Source: Atherix ibis
Taxonomy: Eukaryota > Arthropoda > Insecta > Diptera > Athericidae
DNA: 64,000 nt
Direction: 5' to 3'
Assembly (NCBI GenBank): GCA_958298945.1
Contig: OY282610.1
Span: 47,499,667 to 47,563,666, forward strand
The position numbers and the translations under genes are program-made. This document shows, piece after piece, positions 23,452 to 36,544 of this stretch; the first letter of the stretch is position 1, and the number at the start of each line of letters is the position of its first letter. The notes beneath the pieces were generated by a model, which saw only the letters and a list, made by a program, of their open reading frames with translations, had not been told where the DNA came from and made no database searches.

Positions 23452-24733
23452 AAGGGTTTTCGAATAAGAGTGATATGATTTCTTTTCAACAAAAAAAACA
23501 TACTAATTGTTAAGAAAATTCAAATGTTTTTTATTTAATGTGAAGTACAATCGATACAATTAAGTTCTGAATAAAACGTCATTCAAATAGCCTCCACGAC
23601 TTCTTTTGCAGGAACGAATTCGATGAACCCAATTTTCGAGCACTTTTTCCACTAAATCAAGTCGTATGTCATGAATAGCACGTTCAATATTGACTTCTAA
23701 AGCTTGAAGAGAGTCTGGTTTATTGCTAAAGACCAATGACTTCAAATAACCCCACAAGAAATAGTCTAATGGTGTTAAATCACAACTGCTTGGAGGCCAT
23801 TAAATGTCATAATTTCTTGAAACAATCGAATCTCCAAATTTTGCTCGCAATAATTCGGTTGTTGCACGTGTTGTGTGGCACGTAGCCCCATCTTGTTGAA
23901 ACCAGTTGTTGTCAAGATCAATTTCTTCCAATTTCGGCCATAAAAAGTTGGTTATCATCGATATATACCGCTTTCCATTGACAACGGTGTTACCAGCTTC
24001 ATTTCGAAAGAAGTACGGACTGATGATTCCACCAGACCAAAAACCACACCAAACTGATAATAATCATTCATAATTTGTGGATTTTGTCCGCACCAGAATC
24101 GACAGTTTTGTTTATTTACCTCACCACTCAGATGAAAGTGACCCTCATCGGAGAAAATGATTTTCTTAAAAAAATCGTTATCGTTTTCAAGTTGTTCCAA
24201 GACAAAATCAGCAAAGTCACAATGTTTACGGTGGTCTATTGGCTTCAGTTCTTGAGTGATAACAATTTTATACGGATGCAAGCACAAATCCTTTCTCAAA
24301 ATCCGCCAGGTTTTGGTTTGAGACAGTCCCAATTCTTGAGAACGTCTTGAAATCGACAAATTGCGGTCTTCAGCAACACTTGCCTGAATGGCGGCAATAT
24401 TTTCATTACTTCGAGCGGTTCTTTGTCTTATTGGCACTTGAACATTGTGTAAAGAAAATGTACGCTCGAAATTTTTAACAATTCGACGAATAGCGAGCAC
24501 AGTTGGACGATTATTACGACCATAAAATGGCAAAAGCGCACGAAAAGTTGCAAGAATTTTGAACGATTGATAATAAAATTGAATAATTTGTAAACATTGT
24601 TCTTGCATATATCTCCCCATGATGAAATTGTAAACATTACTAAATACAATGGAAAAAAAATGACAGATCATGACATATTATAAATGGCCGAAACGTCACT
24701 TAGAAATCATATTACTTTTATTGAAAAACCCTA
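23452..24733 (-). mobile_element. DD41D Tc1/mariner element with both termini
   Basis: Inverted termini GGGTTTTCGAATAAGAGTGA (left) and GGGTTTTTCAATAAAAGTAA (right, read inward) continue to ATATGATTT on both sides. TA dinucleotides flank at 23450-23451 and 24734-24735. Length is 1282 bp. Confidence 0.92.
23560..24620 (-). pseudogene. DD41D transposase, disrupted
   Basis: The probable start is the ATG at 24620 (MGRYMQEQCLQIIQFYYQS). The N-terminus keeps the paired helix-turn-helix: RRIVKNFERTF, RQRTARSNENIAAIQASV, SISRRSQELGLSQTKTWRIL. D1 is in IIFSDEGHFHLSGEVNKQNC. A frameshift near 24050 follows GQNPQIMND. In the next frame are SGGIISPYFFRN, VVNGKRYISMITNFLWPKLE, D2 in NNWFQQDGATCHTTRATTEL, then a TAA where asparagine is expected just before WPPSSCDLTPLDYFLWG (D3). 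The tail is EKVLENWVHRIRSCKRSRGG. At least two lesions. Compared with the copy at 50571-51931 it is a different subfamily with different termini. Confidence 0.9.
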
Positions 24734-27665
24734 TACTTACATATGTGTTTTTTTTAAAAATAATTTAACAGAGAATAGTAGCTATGTCTTTTTATAAGAA
24801 TATTTAGCAACTGATAAGATATCTCCTTTTTTTATTAAGCTTGATTTAATAAATGTCTTTTGATAAAAGAAAAATGAACGTAAAATAAAACTTTCTGATA
24901 AAAGAAAAAAAAATCATTTCAAAATCACTATTGTGATAAATAATATTTTATTAATTTTTCAGTTTTTTTTTCTGACTATTTCTCAAATCGTATCAGTTAT
25001 TGAAAATTTATGATAACGCATTATAAATTTATTTGGGTTAAGATCAAATCGGATTGATTGATAATGTTAATTAGCTTTCCTTGTACGGAAATAGTTAAAA
25101 GTTTTGCAAGGTTAAAACTTTGGTGTAATAATAAATAATATTTCTTAGAAAAAATTCTAGTTTTATGAATTTAAAAAAATATATATTTAATATAATAGAA
25201 GCTTCTAATTTTTTATTGCATTTACCATAGTTTAAGAGATTGTTTTACTCAAAATACTATATTGTACTACGATTTTTCTAATTTTGCTCTAAATTCACTA
25301 GCTTAGGGTTTGGTTTTTGTAAATTGCAAAATGAATATTACCCTATTAGTAAGATTGTATTTATCAAAGGATGTACTGTATTGTGATAGTATTTTTTTTT
25401 ATAAATTTGACTGAAAATAAATTAGTCTAATATGGATGTTAGGTCGCTGAGATAAACGCCAGAGCAGAGGCCATTTAAATGCACCACAATCATGAGGCCA
25501 AGTTGTTCTTACCTTGGATGGGAAGATAATTAATAGAAAATAAAGTTCTTCACAACCTATATTTTTTTCCTTATAATATCATAATTATTGTAAATGATTA
25601 TTTATATTCACCTTTATTGTTTCCATCATTATTAACTGATTAATTATTGACTAGACAATAGTATAAAAATTAAATTCGATAGTTTTCTGAAAATTGTTTG
25701 TTATTTTAAATATTATTTCAATAAATCTAAATACACAATATCATTGCATTAATATAAATATTTATTGATAGACTGTCATAAATTGACATTGAAACTACTC
25801 GTCTCGTAAGATTGAGATTTTGTAGGATTGTTGCTAAGATAACAAACGTTTAATACTCGTAGTCAATAGTTTTATTATTCTTTAGTAAATTTTTTTCCTT
25901 CTATTGCAATAAATAAATCCATTGCCACAAGCAACATAATCAATTAATGCAAATATCAACTGGTGAATCAATAAATGTTAACAATTGTCCAAGCATACAT
26001 GTACATACTTGATTAGATGGAAATATGAATTTAAATAAAAAAATATATATAACTAATAACAGATTGTTTTTAAGTTATAAAATAATAAAATTTACTAAGA
26101 AGTAATAAATAAATTGAATTTAAAGAGGAAAAATCAAAATCAAATCCAATGACTAATATGACACAATTAAATTCTAAGTTTTCATTTAACGAGATATTAT
26201 TGAAGATACAAGTACTATGTACATTGGAGATTTACCATCTTCTTTCTATTATCACATCAATAATTATTTTAAGGACTCTTTCATATATAAATAATTTTCT
26301 TTTGTAATAATACAATATATAACATCGATGACAAAACTATTTATTATTTTACGCATATTTTGTACAGATCTTATAATAATTTGTGGAGATTTATCTCCTC
26401 CTTCTATGAAACGATCAAAATGAATATTTAATTGATGAAATATTTCGTAGACGAAACATTTTATTCGATATTAAATAGAAATGAACTCTGTTTTATTAAG
26501 AATAAGTGTTAGCATAAAACCAAATAGGCAAAAAATTGAAAGAAAATTTTTTTTTTTTAAGAAGTGTTTAATAGAAAAAGTGGAGAAAACCTTAGAATAA
26601 AGGCTGGCTGGCTTTTAAGACGAAAGGCCTCGCATGACCGACTGAAATGATTCTAAATATATTTGTATGACTGCATACTACACGTATAGATGCATCTTAT
26701 AGTCGATATTCATTTGTCTGGCCTTAAAACATATTAAGAGTATAGACGCGCCAATTAGAAAATTCTTATAGTCGACAGTCATTTATGTTTTTTGTATCTT
26801 AAGACCTTAACGTTAGATTTGCAAATCCAATTCAGTTCCAACAATATGATTGTGTTTGCATTCAAAATGAATCAATATTGATCGTATCCAATTAATTACA
26901 ATATATTTTCTCGCATCTCATCTAATATTGAAATCTGCTGTCCAACCAGCATTTTGATTCAGCACAAAAATATTGCCACTCCTAATACGAGGACTATGGC
27001 ATCTGAGCAAACAATCGGCCTACGATCATGTCTATTGTGTTTAGTTATTTATTTTCATTTCATTTATTTTTCATCAAAAGTTGACATCATTATTGCCAAC
27101 TGCAATAATAAATGGTGACCAATTCACCCATAGAATGTATAGTGTTTGATGAACATTCCACAACAGTCCAGTCAACACTTCTTCTTTAACAGTTGCATCG
27201 TTTTCTTATAAATTTATTCCTTGGGGCATAATGGTTATATGAAAATTATTTACAAACTAATCGATAAGCAATTGTCATGGACAAGTTAACTATTAATTGT
27301 GCAAATGTAATAGCATAAAACCATACACACTGAATCATCATCAAATTATTATCACTACAATTATTTGCAACAATATTATTAATCGAAAATTAAATGTTTA
27401 TACTCGTAATAATTTTCTATTAAAATCCAATGAAGACGAATTTTGCCAATATACTTTTCAGTTAAACTACGAGTAGCAAACATCTGAGATCGCTTCTCCA
27501 TTCATTTAAAATAATTAATAAAAAAATATTCTTATTCATTTTTAATCAGAATTAATTGATTTAAAATTTTTCTTCTCATTTTACATATGGTATTTGATGA
27601 TCATTTTTATTTTAAATAATATTTTTACAAAAAAAAAAACACATCACATCCGGTACAGAAAAGTA
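24734..27665. other. AT-rich sequence without recognised features
   Basis: A duplicated short block (CTTATAGTCGA..TCATTT) occurs near 26697 and 26767. The patch at 25430-25530 is richer in G+C but has no identifiable content. Confidence 0.45.
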
Positions 27666-28955
27666 CGAGGTTCATTTAACAAGTACTTAGCCTACAAAAG
27701 AAAAACGAAAATTTTGGAAAGGTGGAAGTTTATTTTTCCACATAATCTCCTTCAAGCTCGATACACTTGGCCCAGCGATGCTCTAGCTTTTTTTACCCGT
27801 CCAAAAAATACATTTTCTCGAGGGAAGCAAAATAGGCCTTCGTGGCGACGATGACCTCCTCATTCGACCCAAATCTATTCCCGGCGAGTGATTTTTTCAG
27901 GTTTGGAAACAAAAAGTAGTCACAGGGGGCCAAATCTGGAGATACGGTGGATGAGGCAGCAATTCGTAGCGCAATTCGACCAATTTGGCCATGGCGACGG
28001 CGGAGGTGTGAGCCGGCGCGTTGTCGTTGTGGAACAGCACTTTTTTCTTCGCAAAGCGGGGCCGCTTTTTCTTTAATTCGACGTCAAATCGGCCCAATAA
28101 GTCAGCATAGTAGCGCCCCGTGATTGTTTTACCCTTCTCGAGGTAATCGATGTGGATCACACCTTGTGAATCCCAGAAAACGGTGGCCATCACCTTTCCG
28201 GCCGATCAAACAGTCTTCGCCTTCTTCGGATCACGTTCGCCGGGTGAAGTCCACTGTTTCGACTGTTCCTTGGTCTCTGGTGTGTACCAGTGATTCCATG
28301 TTTCGTCGACGGTCACAAAACAACGCAAGAACTCCGCTGGATTGCGCTAAAACAGCGCCAAACACGTTGCCGTTGTGGTCTCACGGTTGCACTTGTTTTC
28401 CGGTGTGAGCAAACGCGGCACCCATCGCGCCGACAGCTTTCTCATGCCCAGTTCTTCGTGTAGAATATGATGCACCGTTCCTACTGCGATGTCCACAGTC
28501 TCAGCTATCTCTTGAACCTTCAATCGACGGTCTGCCAACACGAGATCGTGGACTTTTTTAACGTTTTCCTCCGTAGCAGCCGTTTTGGGGCACCTGGGCG
28601 TGGCTCATCAAAAACCGACGTACGGCCACGAACAAACTTGTTGAACCAATTCTTGACGGTCGCCATCGAAGGAGAAGAGTCACCATACACAGCATCCAAG
28701 CGATCTTCGATTTCGCTGCGCGTTTTCCCTTCCAAAAACAAGAATCTAATCACCGAACGATATTGTTCTTTTTCCATTTTTGTGCAACCGACCGACACGC
28801 TCGCTTTCAAAGGCTCTCAAAACAAAACTAATGAAGGGAATCAACTGAAACTTTGACAGTAGGCTATTAAAGGAATGTACTGCACGATGGTAAATTTCTT
28901 TTGTGATAGCAGTTCTATCGGACGGTGAGGCTAAGTACTTGTTGAATGACCCTCG
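27666..28955 (-). mobile_element. Mariner (DD34D) element, divergent lineage, complete termini
   Basis: Termini CGAGGTTCATTTAACAAGTA (left) and CGAGGGTCATTCAACAAGTA (right, inward), TA at 27664-27665 and 28956-28957, 1290 bp. The ends resemble those of copies 1 to 3 but the body is clearly diverged and more GC-rich. Confidence 0.95.
27730..28777 (-). pseudogene. Mariner transposase, divergent lineage, multiply broken
   Basis: Start at 28777 (MEKEQYRSVIRFLFLEGKTR). Blocks in order: VKNWFNKFVRGRTS, a frameshift after GAPK, VHDLVLADRRLKVQEIAETV, HILHEELGMRKLSARWVPRL, a TAG in place of the residue after CLALF, D1 in TVDETWNHWY, a TGA within KTVSAGK, WDSQGVIHIDYLEKGKTITG, D2 in LFHNDNAPAHT, a one-base deletion within HPPYSPDLAP, D3 in CDYFLF, and the C-terminus KCIELEGDYVEK with the stop at 27730-27732. 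At least four disabling changes. Same clade as copies 1 to 3 (shared MEK start, WVPRLL, YVEK end). Confidence 0.92.
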
Positions 28956-29460
28956 TATTCTCAATATTTTTTGCCCTATTTATAATACATAAAAATTGAT
29001 CAAAAAATCCTTTCTCAACATTTTCTTGTATTCTATAATATATAAAAATTGATCCAAAAATCCGTTCAAAATTAATAATTTTTATGGATCGGTGTTTATA
29101 AGGGAAAAAGTGCCCCTCATAAATACCCATCTCCTTTCCTTGTAAATTTTAAATGGTTTTGAAAATATTATTTAACTGAATTCTTTTATATATAAAATGA
29201 ATTTCTGAAAACACAGAATCCTCTATTTTATAGTAAAAATAGAAAAAAATCTTATATTATGAGAAAATAGATAATTTTAGGAATAATTAAATTTTCTGTG
29301 TGGTCAGTTATGACACAATTGAAATTTTTAGCCAATATAACAACAATTACTGCCATCTAGCGATAGTTCGAACTATTACCCAAATTGAAAGCTTCCATCT
29401 TGATATAAATTTATCAAAAATTATCCTATTTCGAATTATAACCAATATCTGAGAAATAAT
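28956..29460. other. AT-rich spacer, nothing recognised
   Basis: No coding or repeat signal beyond two similar TTGATC(A/C)AAAAATCC blocks near 29000 and 29050. Confidence 0.45.
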
Positions 29461-29462
29461 TT

Positions 29463-29640
29463 ATTAAACTACGAGAGATGTGGAATAAAAAGAATAAGAC
29501 CGATTTTTTTCAAAGGTGTAATTTTTAATGTTTTCCCCTTCAAAGTAGTTTCATTGGCCAGCTATACATTGGCGGAGCTCCTCAGTTTTAGTCCTTTAGG
29601 ATATAATCGACGTCCTTTTCTAAGTATTTTTTTTCTTTTC
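29463..29640 (-). pseudogene. Possible mariner C-terminal relic
   Basis: Minus-strand scraps reading LEKDVDYILKD and, in another frame, a block resembling the NYFEG-type end of some mariner transposases lie next to an ACTACGAGAGATG terminus-like sequence at 29467. Too degraded for a firm call; it may be an unrelated old repeat. Confidence 0.3.
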
Positions 29641-29762
29641 AGTAATTAATTTTCGTTGATCGAGAAGAAAAACCCTTTTTCTGAGACTTCTTTATAAGAA
29701 ACTTAGTTGACACTTTGTCCCGGGAGCAAATATTCTCTGTAAATAATCCCCACAGAATACGG

Positions 29763-29860
29763 AACCACGTGGGCCTTATACATAACCACGTGGGCCTTAT
29801 ACGTAACCACGTGGGTCTGATACGTAACCCCGTGGGTCTTATATATAACCACATAATCCT
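29763..29860. repeat. 21-bp minisatellite with CACGTG cores
   Basis: Four units of 21 bp (AACCACGTGGGCCTTATACGT) start at 29763, 29784, 29805 and 29826, with a partial fifth at 29847. The first three contain the palindromic hexamer CACGTG, a consensus E-box. It reads in frame as a 7-residue peptide repeat on either strand, but nothing suggests it is translated. Confidence 0.93.
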
Positions 29861-29870
29861 TGACAGATTC

Positions 29871-29905
29871 CACATTTTCATCAGTTTATTACTGATGAAA
29901 ATGTG
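29871..29905. repeat. Perfect 15-bp hairpin, 5-nt loop
   Basis: CACATTTTCATCAGT (29871-29885), loop TTATT, then the exact reverse complement ending at 29905. It follows the 21-bp minisatellite closely. Confidence 0.95.
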
Positions 29906-32619
29906 CCAGTTCATCTTCCACTGCTTCTCGATCCTCCAAAAATGTTTTTTGCTTTATTGAAAAATTGCTCTTAATAATAAATTCTCCCCAAAAGCTCCTT
30001 GCAAATTTTCGTAAGCCAAACTCACGGATTCACAAAGTTTAACACAGAATTTGATAGTACATTATTGCTCCATTATATAAGACTATGTCTTGTAATAATT
30101 TGAATAACAAAAATACCATAAAACGAAAATATTAAAAAGTAAAAATGGAATAAAATTCACAGTGTTTTCATGCTCTAAGCCTCAGAAATTTGTCAATTCT
30201 AGTAGCGTATTGAACTCGGAATTTTTTACTATAAAAAATCTCCATAAAAAAATTGAATATAAATTATAAAATTAAAAAAAAAAAATTTCAATTCTAACTA
30301 ACTTAATATCCGACCTTCAAGCGGTTATTATTCGAGTGTGGCCCAAAGGATAAATGCAAATTTCGAAAATGAATGGTTATCGACTGTTACAAAATGTGCT
30401 CCATAAATTACCGAATATTTTTTATCAAATAATTACTAATGATTTCTCATATGTTTTTAGAAGGGCTTTTTTCAAAATTTCCAGTTTTTCAATATCTGAG
30501 AATTTTTTGTCGCAAAAAAAAAAAAATTACTTAAGTACAACGACATCTATTGGAAAAAAACGAAATCTAAAAAAAAAATAACTAAGACTTAATTCTTAAC
30601 TAAAATATAGTCATTTATAAAAAAAGTATTTACTCAATTCTTTGGTGAGTTTTAGAAAATATATAGTTTATCTATTAAACAATATTATCAGATATTTAAA
30701 GAGGAAAAATTTTGTTTGCATTTATTTGGTTGAATATAAAATTCGATTTTCTTTTCAGAAAACAATATTTTGATAACAGTTTATTATTATTATCCACCAA
30801 TTTGAAAACTTTTAATAATTTCCATTTTTTTTGTTGCCTACTCATATATATGCCCACATTGCAAATAAGTGTATTCATAGTTTAAATAAATTCTTATTGA
30901 AATTCTACAAAATTTATTAATTCTCACATTTAATTTAAATACTAACTAATAGGTTATTTATAATAAAATTCAAGTTTTTAATGGAAACTTTCATATCTAC
31001 TCACCTTCAATATTTCAGTTATGTTCGTTTGGCGTTACAGTCAGAATTTAAATGAATAGAATTTTTAAAAAATAAAACGTAAGGAGAAGGAGGAGGAGGA
31101 GGAGGGTATAAGATAGGCCAAAAAAATGCATACTCTCAATATATGTACATATGTAAAAGCCAAGCTTATATTATCTTATTTATAGGTTTGAGAATAGTAT
31201 AACATGCACGAATATATGGAAAAATTCATTTTATGATCCGATTAAAAGTTGCACAAATAATCTTTAATCAGCTTAAAGAATATTTTGCTTGCGAGAAAAC
31301 TGAAAATTGTTATTATCAAAATTTTCTGGAAAATCAACATCGGTACTGCCCCCAAACATTTTCTATAAGCAAATTCGAATGAACATTTTGATAATATTTT
31401 GGATTTCAATTTAATTATTTATTGTTTTTTTTCCCCTCCTTTCATTATGATTGTGAATTATTTTTAATTCACAATAATAATAAAAACAAAACGAAAATTA
31501 TAACAGAAAAGTTCATATATGTTATCATTAAGAATTTTTGAATATTATTTAAAAAAAAAAAATATAAAAAAAAAAACACATAAATAATTTTATATTAAAA
31601 TTGTTCTATTTTTTTCTATATCAAATCTTACGCAATAGCTTTTAGGTTTCTTCTATTTTAATTCTCAATAAAAAGAAAGGGAAAAAAATTTACCAAAATA
31701 TGATATATGTTCAACTTATTTACTTATACCAAAAGTAATTTATTGAATTATTATTAATATTTGAATGTATTTATTTTAGTGAACGTTTTTGTTCCAATTT
31801 AAAGATTGTGCTTCCTTTATGAAATAATCAAACTTTTTGTTGTTTTTTTTTCGTATATTTTTCTTCATTCAACAAATCATTTTGAGTCCAATGTCATCAA
31901 TAATCAGATAACTTCCTTTATAAATAATAATTTTTATTAAATTCTAAATATTTCAATTAATTCATATTTATAGTTAATTTACATAAAATAATTTTATAAT
32001 TAAAAGGAATTTCTTTAAAAAATTTCCATTTTAAGAAGATTTCAAATCAAATTTTTTACCATCATAATAAATTTAATAATATTTAAAAAAAAAAAATTTA
32101 TACCATTAAAATATGGAGTTTTTTTGATATTTTAATTTTATTTAATTGAAGATTTTTGATTAAATCGATTTTAAAATTATTTCGAAAAATTGATTGGAAA
32201 CTCATTAAAATCGTTAGAATAATAGTTCATAATTTTTTTTTTTTTATAGAATAAAATAAGTGTAGTTTTGGTGAAAGGAATATTTTTGAATTCTGTTTTA
32301 TTCTTGGCAAAAGCCAAAAAGCATCCTTAACGAAAAACTATTCCAGAACTAGAGAAAATCTACAATTTTAGTTAAATTTGATACAATTCTCTTAATTGAT
32401 AGAAGAATTCTACAATTTTCATTGAAATCTATATCATTTATAAAATATTATATATCAGTAATATGTAAAAATTTTATAACAATTCTTCACTCTAAATAAA
32501 AGTGTACGTTTTGGAAGGAAAAACTACAAAACATTGATACAAGCGCTTATCCAAAATTGTACTTCGAAAAATAAAATTAAATAAAACACATTTTACAATT
32601 CAGACATTTGATATACCAT
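29906..32619. other. AT-rich sequence with minor simple repeats
   Basis: Holds a GGA trinucleotide tract (31082-31106) and a perfect 11-bp hairpin with TTTT loop (31450-31475). No gene or transposon is readable. Confidence 0.5.
31082..31106. repeat. GGA/GAA microsatellite
   Basis: Short purine tract of GGA units, seen directly. Confidence 0.9.
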
Positions 32620-33210
32620 AATTTGGTGGAATTTTGCCATTTACACTATTTAAATTATAACTAAAAAACCTCTTGAAGGACTCGATAAATTTAAGATAAT
32701 TTTTAATAATTTGTTCACAAATTTCAGGCATTAAGTTTAGCCATTAGTTAGCGGTTGTTGATATTCAAAATTTGATACTTTATAGATTTTTACAATAACA
32801 AAAAAGTCGAATCGCGTAAAACCTCCAAGTTACGTGTCATGTTTTGTAACTTGTGGTGCCATTTGACTGAGACCACATCTAGTCCAAATAAAAATCTTTA
32901 AGTTCAAGCCAAAAAAAAAAGAAAATACGGAATAGTGCTAAGAATTTTAAAGAAAAACAGTAACTTTCTGCGGATAAAAGAACGGTCATTTGTGAGTTTT
33001 TAATGCCTCATATATGGCAATTTTGCATATCCAGTGAGTGAGAAATGAACCTCCTATAGCATATATAATAATAAAAAATATATATCATAAAAATTTGATA
33101 AAAATTATGTTTAATGTGAAAACAAAGTCCAAAAATGATAATTACAATCAGAGCGGTCCTAGATACTATATGTACTAAAAATATCTCATCCTTTGTAAAA
33201 TTCATAAAAA
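32620..33210 (-). pseudogene. DD41D transposase relic
   Basis: Minus strand contains a scrambled D1 block (ICKIAIYE-like, corresponding to YVNKQNCRIWG, about 33010-33050) and a D2 block readable as DVWSQSNGTTSYKT (family consensus VWFQQDGATSHTA, about 32835-32880). At the low-coordinate end it has the C-terminal PSRGF-type sequence. It shares long nucleotide similarity with relics at 13090-13330, 46950-47345 and 52740-53263. Confidence 0.65.
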
Positions 33211-34539
33211 CTTAAGGGATTTTTCGAAACTAGGGGATTAGGAGAGACCTTAAAAAAACACCCTTTATTGTTATATAAAAATTAACCCACAAAAACACAA
33301 TTATTTAAAAAGTTTAAACTAAAATAAAAATGCTTTTTTTAATAAAATATTTCATCAGTTCATCAATTAGAAACAACTTCAAATTTGTTTATCGTATATA
33401 AATCATAGTAAAAATTCTAAATATTATACCACATACCAAAAGATCTAAAATATAATTTAGAAAAAAATATTTATATTTCAAGGGCACAAAAATCACAACA
33501 ACAAAAAATATTTATAAAAACAGACAAAAAATGACGCTTCTCATTACACGTTTTTAAAAAATAATCTTAAATTTTTTATATTATTTCCTTTTTGATAAGA
33601 AAATTTACACGCCAAAAAAAATCGAAACCAAAAAAAAAAACTGATACTAGCATAAATTATTAATCAGTCAAGTACCAATAGTCAAAAAAAGATTGAAATT
33701 ATTAATCGAAAATCTGGAATGGAGAGTAGTTTACATTTGACCATGTGATCATTAGTTAGCGATTGTACAATAATTACAGACATACGTGAATATGCTCTCT
33801 AATAAGTTTGTGACATTGTCTTAGAAATAAGTGCATATGTTCAAAAATAGTTTTCTTTCCATAAAAACTAGATATTCACCTATAAAAATATTTACCAAAA
33901 TAAACTCTGTTGATGAACATTTTCTGTACTCATTCAAAACTTTCAAAACATTCAATTTCAATCCGGTTTAAAAATAATTCTCACCTAAAGGGTCCACAAA
34001 ATTATCATGTGTGTTAAATTTAAATTTAACTTTACGAATATTCAATTTAAATTTTGTTTTTAATCTTTTATACGTGTATACTTTTAGAAAAAGAAATATT
34101 ATAAGAAAAATAAGTAGAAAAGATACGATTTCAAAATGGTAGAAAGGATCTTGAATGATCAGAAATTTCACTGATTATCTGTTGACTATTATATCTTCAA
34201 ATTATGAAAGAGTCTACAAAGGATTTTTTGCTTCTTTAAAAGAAAAGGACACAATAAAGAAATATATTAGACACATTGTAAAAACATAGAAAATTCAAAG
34301 AATGCACAATTTTCAAGAGCATCTTTTTTAAAAATTAATTTATCACTTTTGTTACCATAAATTGTTATATTTATTTACATATATAGATGTGGATATGCAC
34401 TTGTGTTTATTTATGCAAGGGTATCTAAGTGTTTGGTTTTCAAATTTCCTAAAAAAAAAAGAAGAAAATTGCAAAAGTATATAAAATTTTTATTCGAATT
34501 GATAAATCAATGCCTTCCATTTCCTTTTTAAAAACTATT
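33211..34539. other. AT-rich sequence, nothing recognised
   Basis: Short Phe/Ile/Lys-rich frames only. Confidence 0.5.
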
Positions 34540-35430
34540 TAATATAAATGTTGGCCACGACTACGTTTTAAGTAATCCACACGAGAGGTCCAATAGTGAA
34601 CCACTTTTTCGAGCATCTCGGTCTTCCAAGGCTGCAACTGACGCTGGTTTATTGGCATAGACGAGTGACTTCACGTAGACCCATTAAAATTTGTCTAGAG
34701 GCATCAAATCGCACCGGTCCGACGTGCGATAAATTGATCACCGAACTCATCTCTTAATATGTCCATTGTTTCACGCCGTCTTGTTGAAACCACATATCGA
34801 CCAGTTGTAGTTCTTGCATCTAGGTTCGAAATCATCGAGAGATAGCATGCGCCATTGACTGTAACCGCCACATAAACCACACCAAACAGTACATTTTTCT
34901 GGGTGCAATGGCAGTTTTTGTTTGACTGTGCTTTTTCATCAGACCAAATGGGAAAATTTTACTTTTTCAAATGCCAGTTCAACCAGAAATGAGCTTCGTC
35001 GCTGGACGCAATTTTTTAGTAAAAAAAAAACGGATTTTCCTTAAGTTGTTCTAAGGCGCACTCACCGAAAATTCGACGCTTTGGCTTCAGTTCTTGTAAG
35101 AGCTTTATTTTATATGCATTCAAACCAAGATCCTTGCGTACAAAACTTCCATATAGTCGAGTAACACAATCCCAATTGCTGTAAACGGCGACGGATGAAC
35201 AAATCGCAGTCTTCACCAACACTGGACACTACGGCAGCAATATTTTCCTCAGTAAGCAGGGTTGGTGGTTTGATGTGCAATAGCGTCAAATTACTATGAA
35301 TGGGTTGCTCAGTGGGTCAATTATGACGTTGCTGTATACGGCGACGGAGTGGGTCTAAGTGCGTGAAACACATTTTTCACAGAGCACGAATTTTTATAGT
35401 AAAATTCAATACTTTGGAATTATTGTTCAG
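34540..35430 (-). pseudogene. DD41D transposase relic, nearly full span
   Basis: Minus strand from high to low coordinate: a helix-turn-helix remnant (VKTAICSSVAVYSNWDCVTR, then SFVRKDLGLNAYKIKLLQEL, KPKRRIFGECALEQLKENP), a D1 block (SSDEAHFWLN, about 34980-35010), a partial VWCG/NGACYLSMISN region, WFQQDGVK, and a C-terminal part equivalent to YVKSLVYANKPASVAALEDR. Multiple indels; D3 is lost. No clear termini. Confidence 0.75.
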
Positions 35431-36544
35431 ATGTAAGTCTTTCTATACTAAAATGGTAATGTTAACTGAGCACTTTTGAATTTGACAAACGTCACGTGTC
35501 ATGCGTGATCTATCAAAAATAAATACATAAAATACCAGAGAGCAAAAAAATCACCTTATGATAAAGGATTGTAATGAACAGTTCGGATTAGTTACAACAA
35601 CAAACTTGCGGCATTCGTATTTGTACTATCCACTATAGTACGTGTATATGCAGACATAGTCGGAATGGTTGTCATTGTCGTATCCGTTGAATATGAGAAG
35701 CCCAACAATTCTCTTACCAAGTGCAGTAAGTAATAATAGTAGTAGATGAAATGAAAAACTGTTGCTATTCTATTGATTTCCTTACAAGCAGCATTGACTT
35801 TCCAACCATAGTCGAGAGGATAGGAAAGATCATGTAATACACGTTATAATTTCTTCAAGTAAAAAGTCTTTTAATTTATTTCTGAATTGAAAAGATTTTT
35901 ATTTTCTTTAATTTTCTTTGAAAATACAATTTATTGCTCTAAATTCAAGTACAACAAAGTACAAATTGACTCGAAAGCATGTTACTTGAAACAATTTCTC
36001 TTGTCATAAAGCTGCATGCATACACACATACTTAGTGGTTGTAATACGATATGGCTACCATCGTCTCCATCACTATCACCATCATCATTATTGATGCAAC
36101 TAATGCAAGATAATAATACGAGCACATTGCCATAGGCATAATATTTCATCCCATGTTATTATAGATGATAGTACGAATATATGAGCAGTCAGACTGTGGA
36201 AGAACTTCTACCACTTATTTCTAACCATATAAACGGGTATAAAATGAATATTTATCCTCATTGATATTATCCAAAAAAATCACTAAACTGCGAGTCCATA
36301 ATGTTCATGTGTGCATGCTTGGCATAGAAAAATACACAAATCAGTCAGTGTACATGAAAAAATTAATGGAATCAAAAGTTAAATTCCAAAATTATATTTT
36401 TTTTGGGTAATTGTTACCATTTTAATTTTTGGTTTTTTCATCAAATTATTATTTGAAAAAAAAATTAATTTAATTTTGTGAGTAAATTATTTTCCTATTT
36501 CTAAATTTGATAAATTTAAATAATATACCATATACACGTAGTAA
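35431..36544. other. AT-rich sequence, nothing recognised
   Basis: A CATCA-rich simple stretch is at 36060-36095. No coding signal. Confidence 0.45.
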
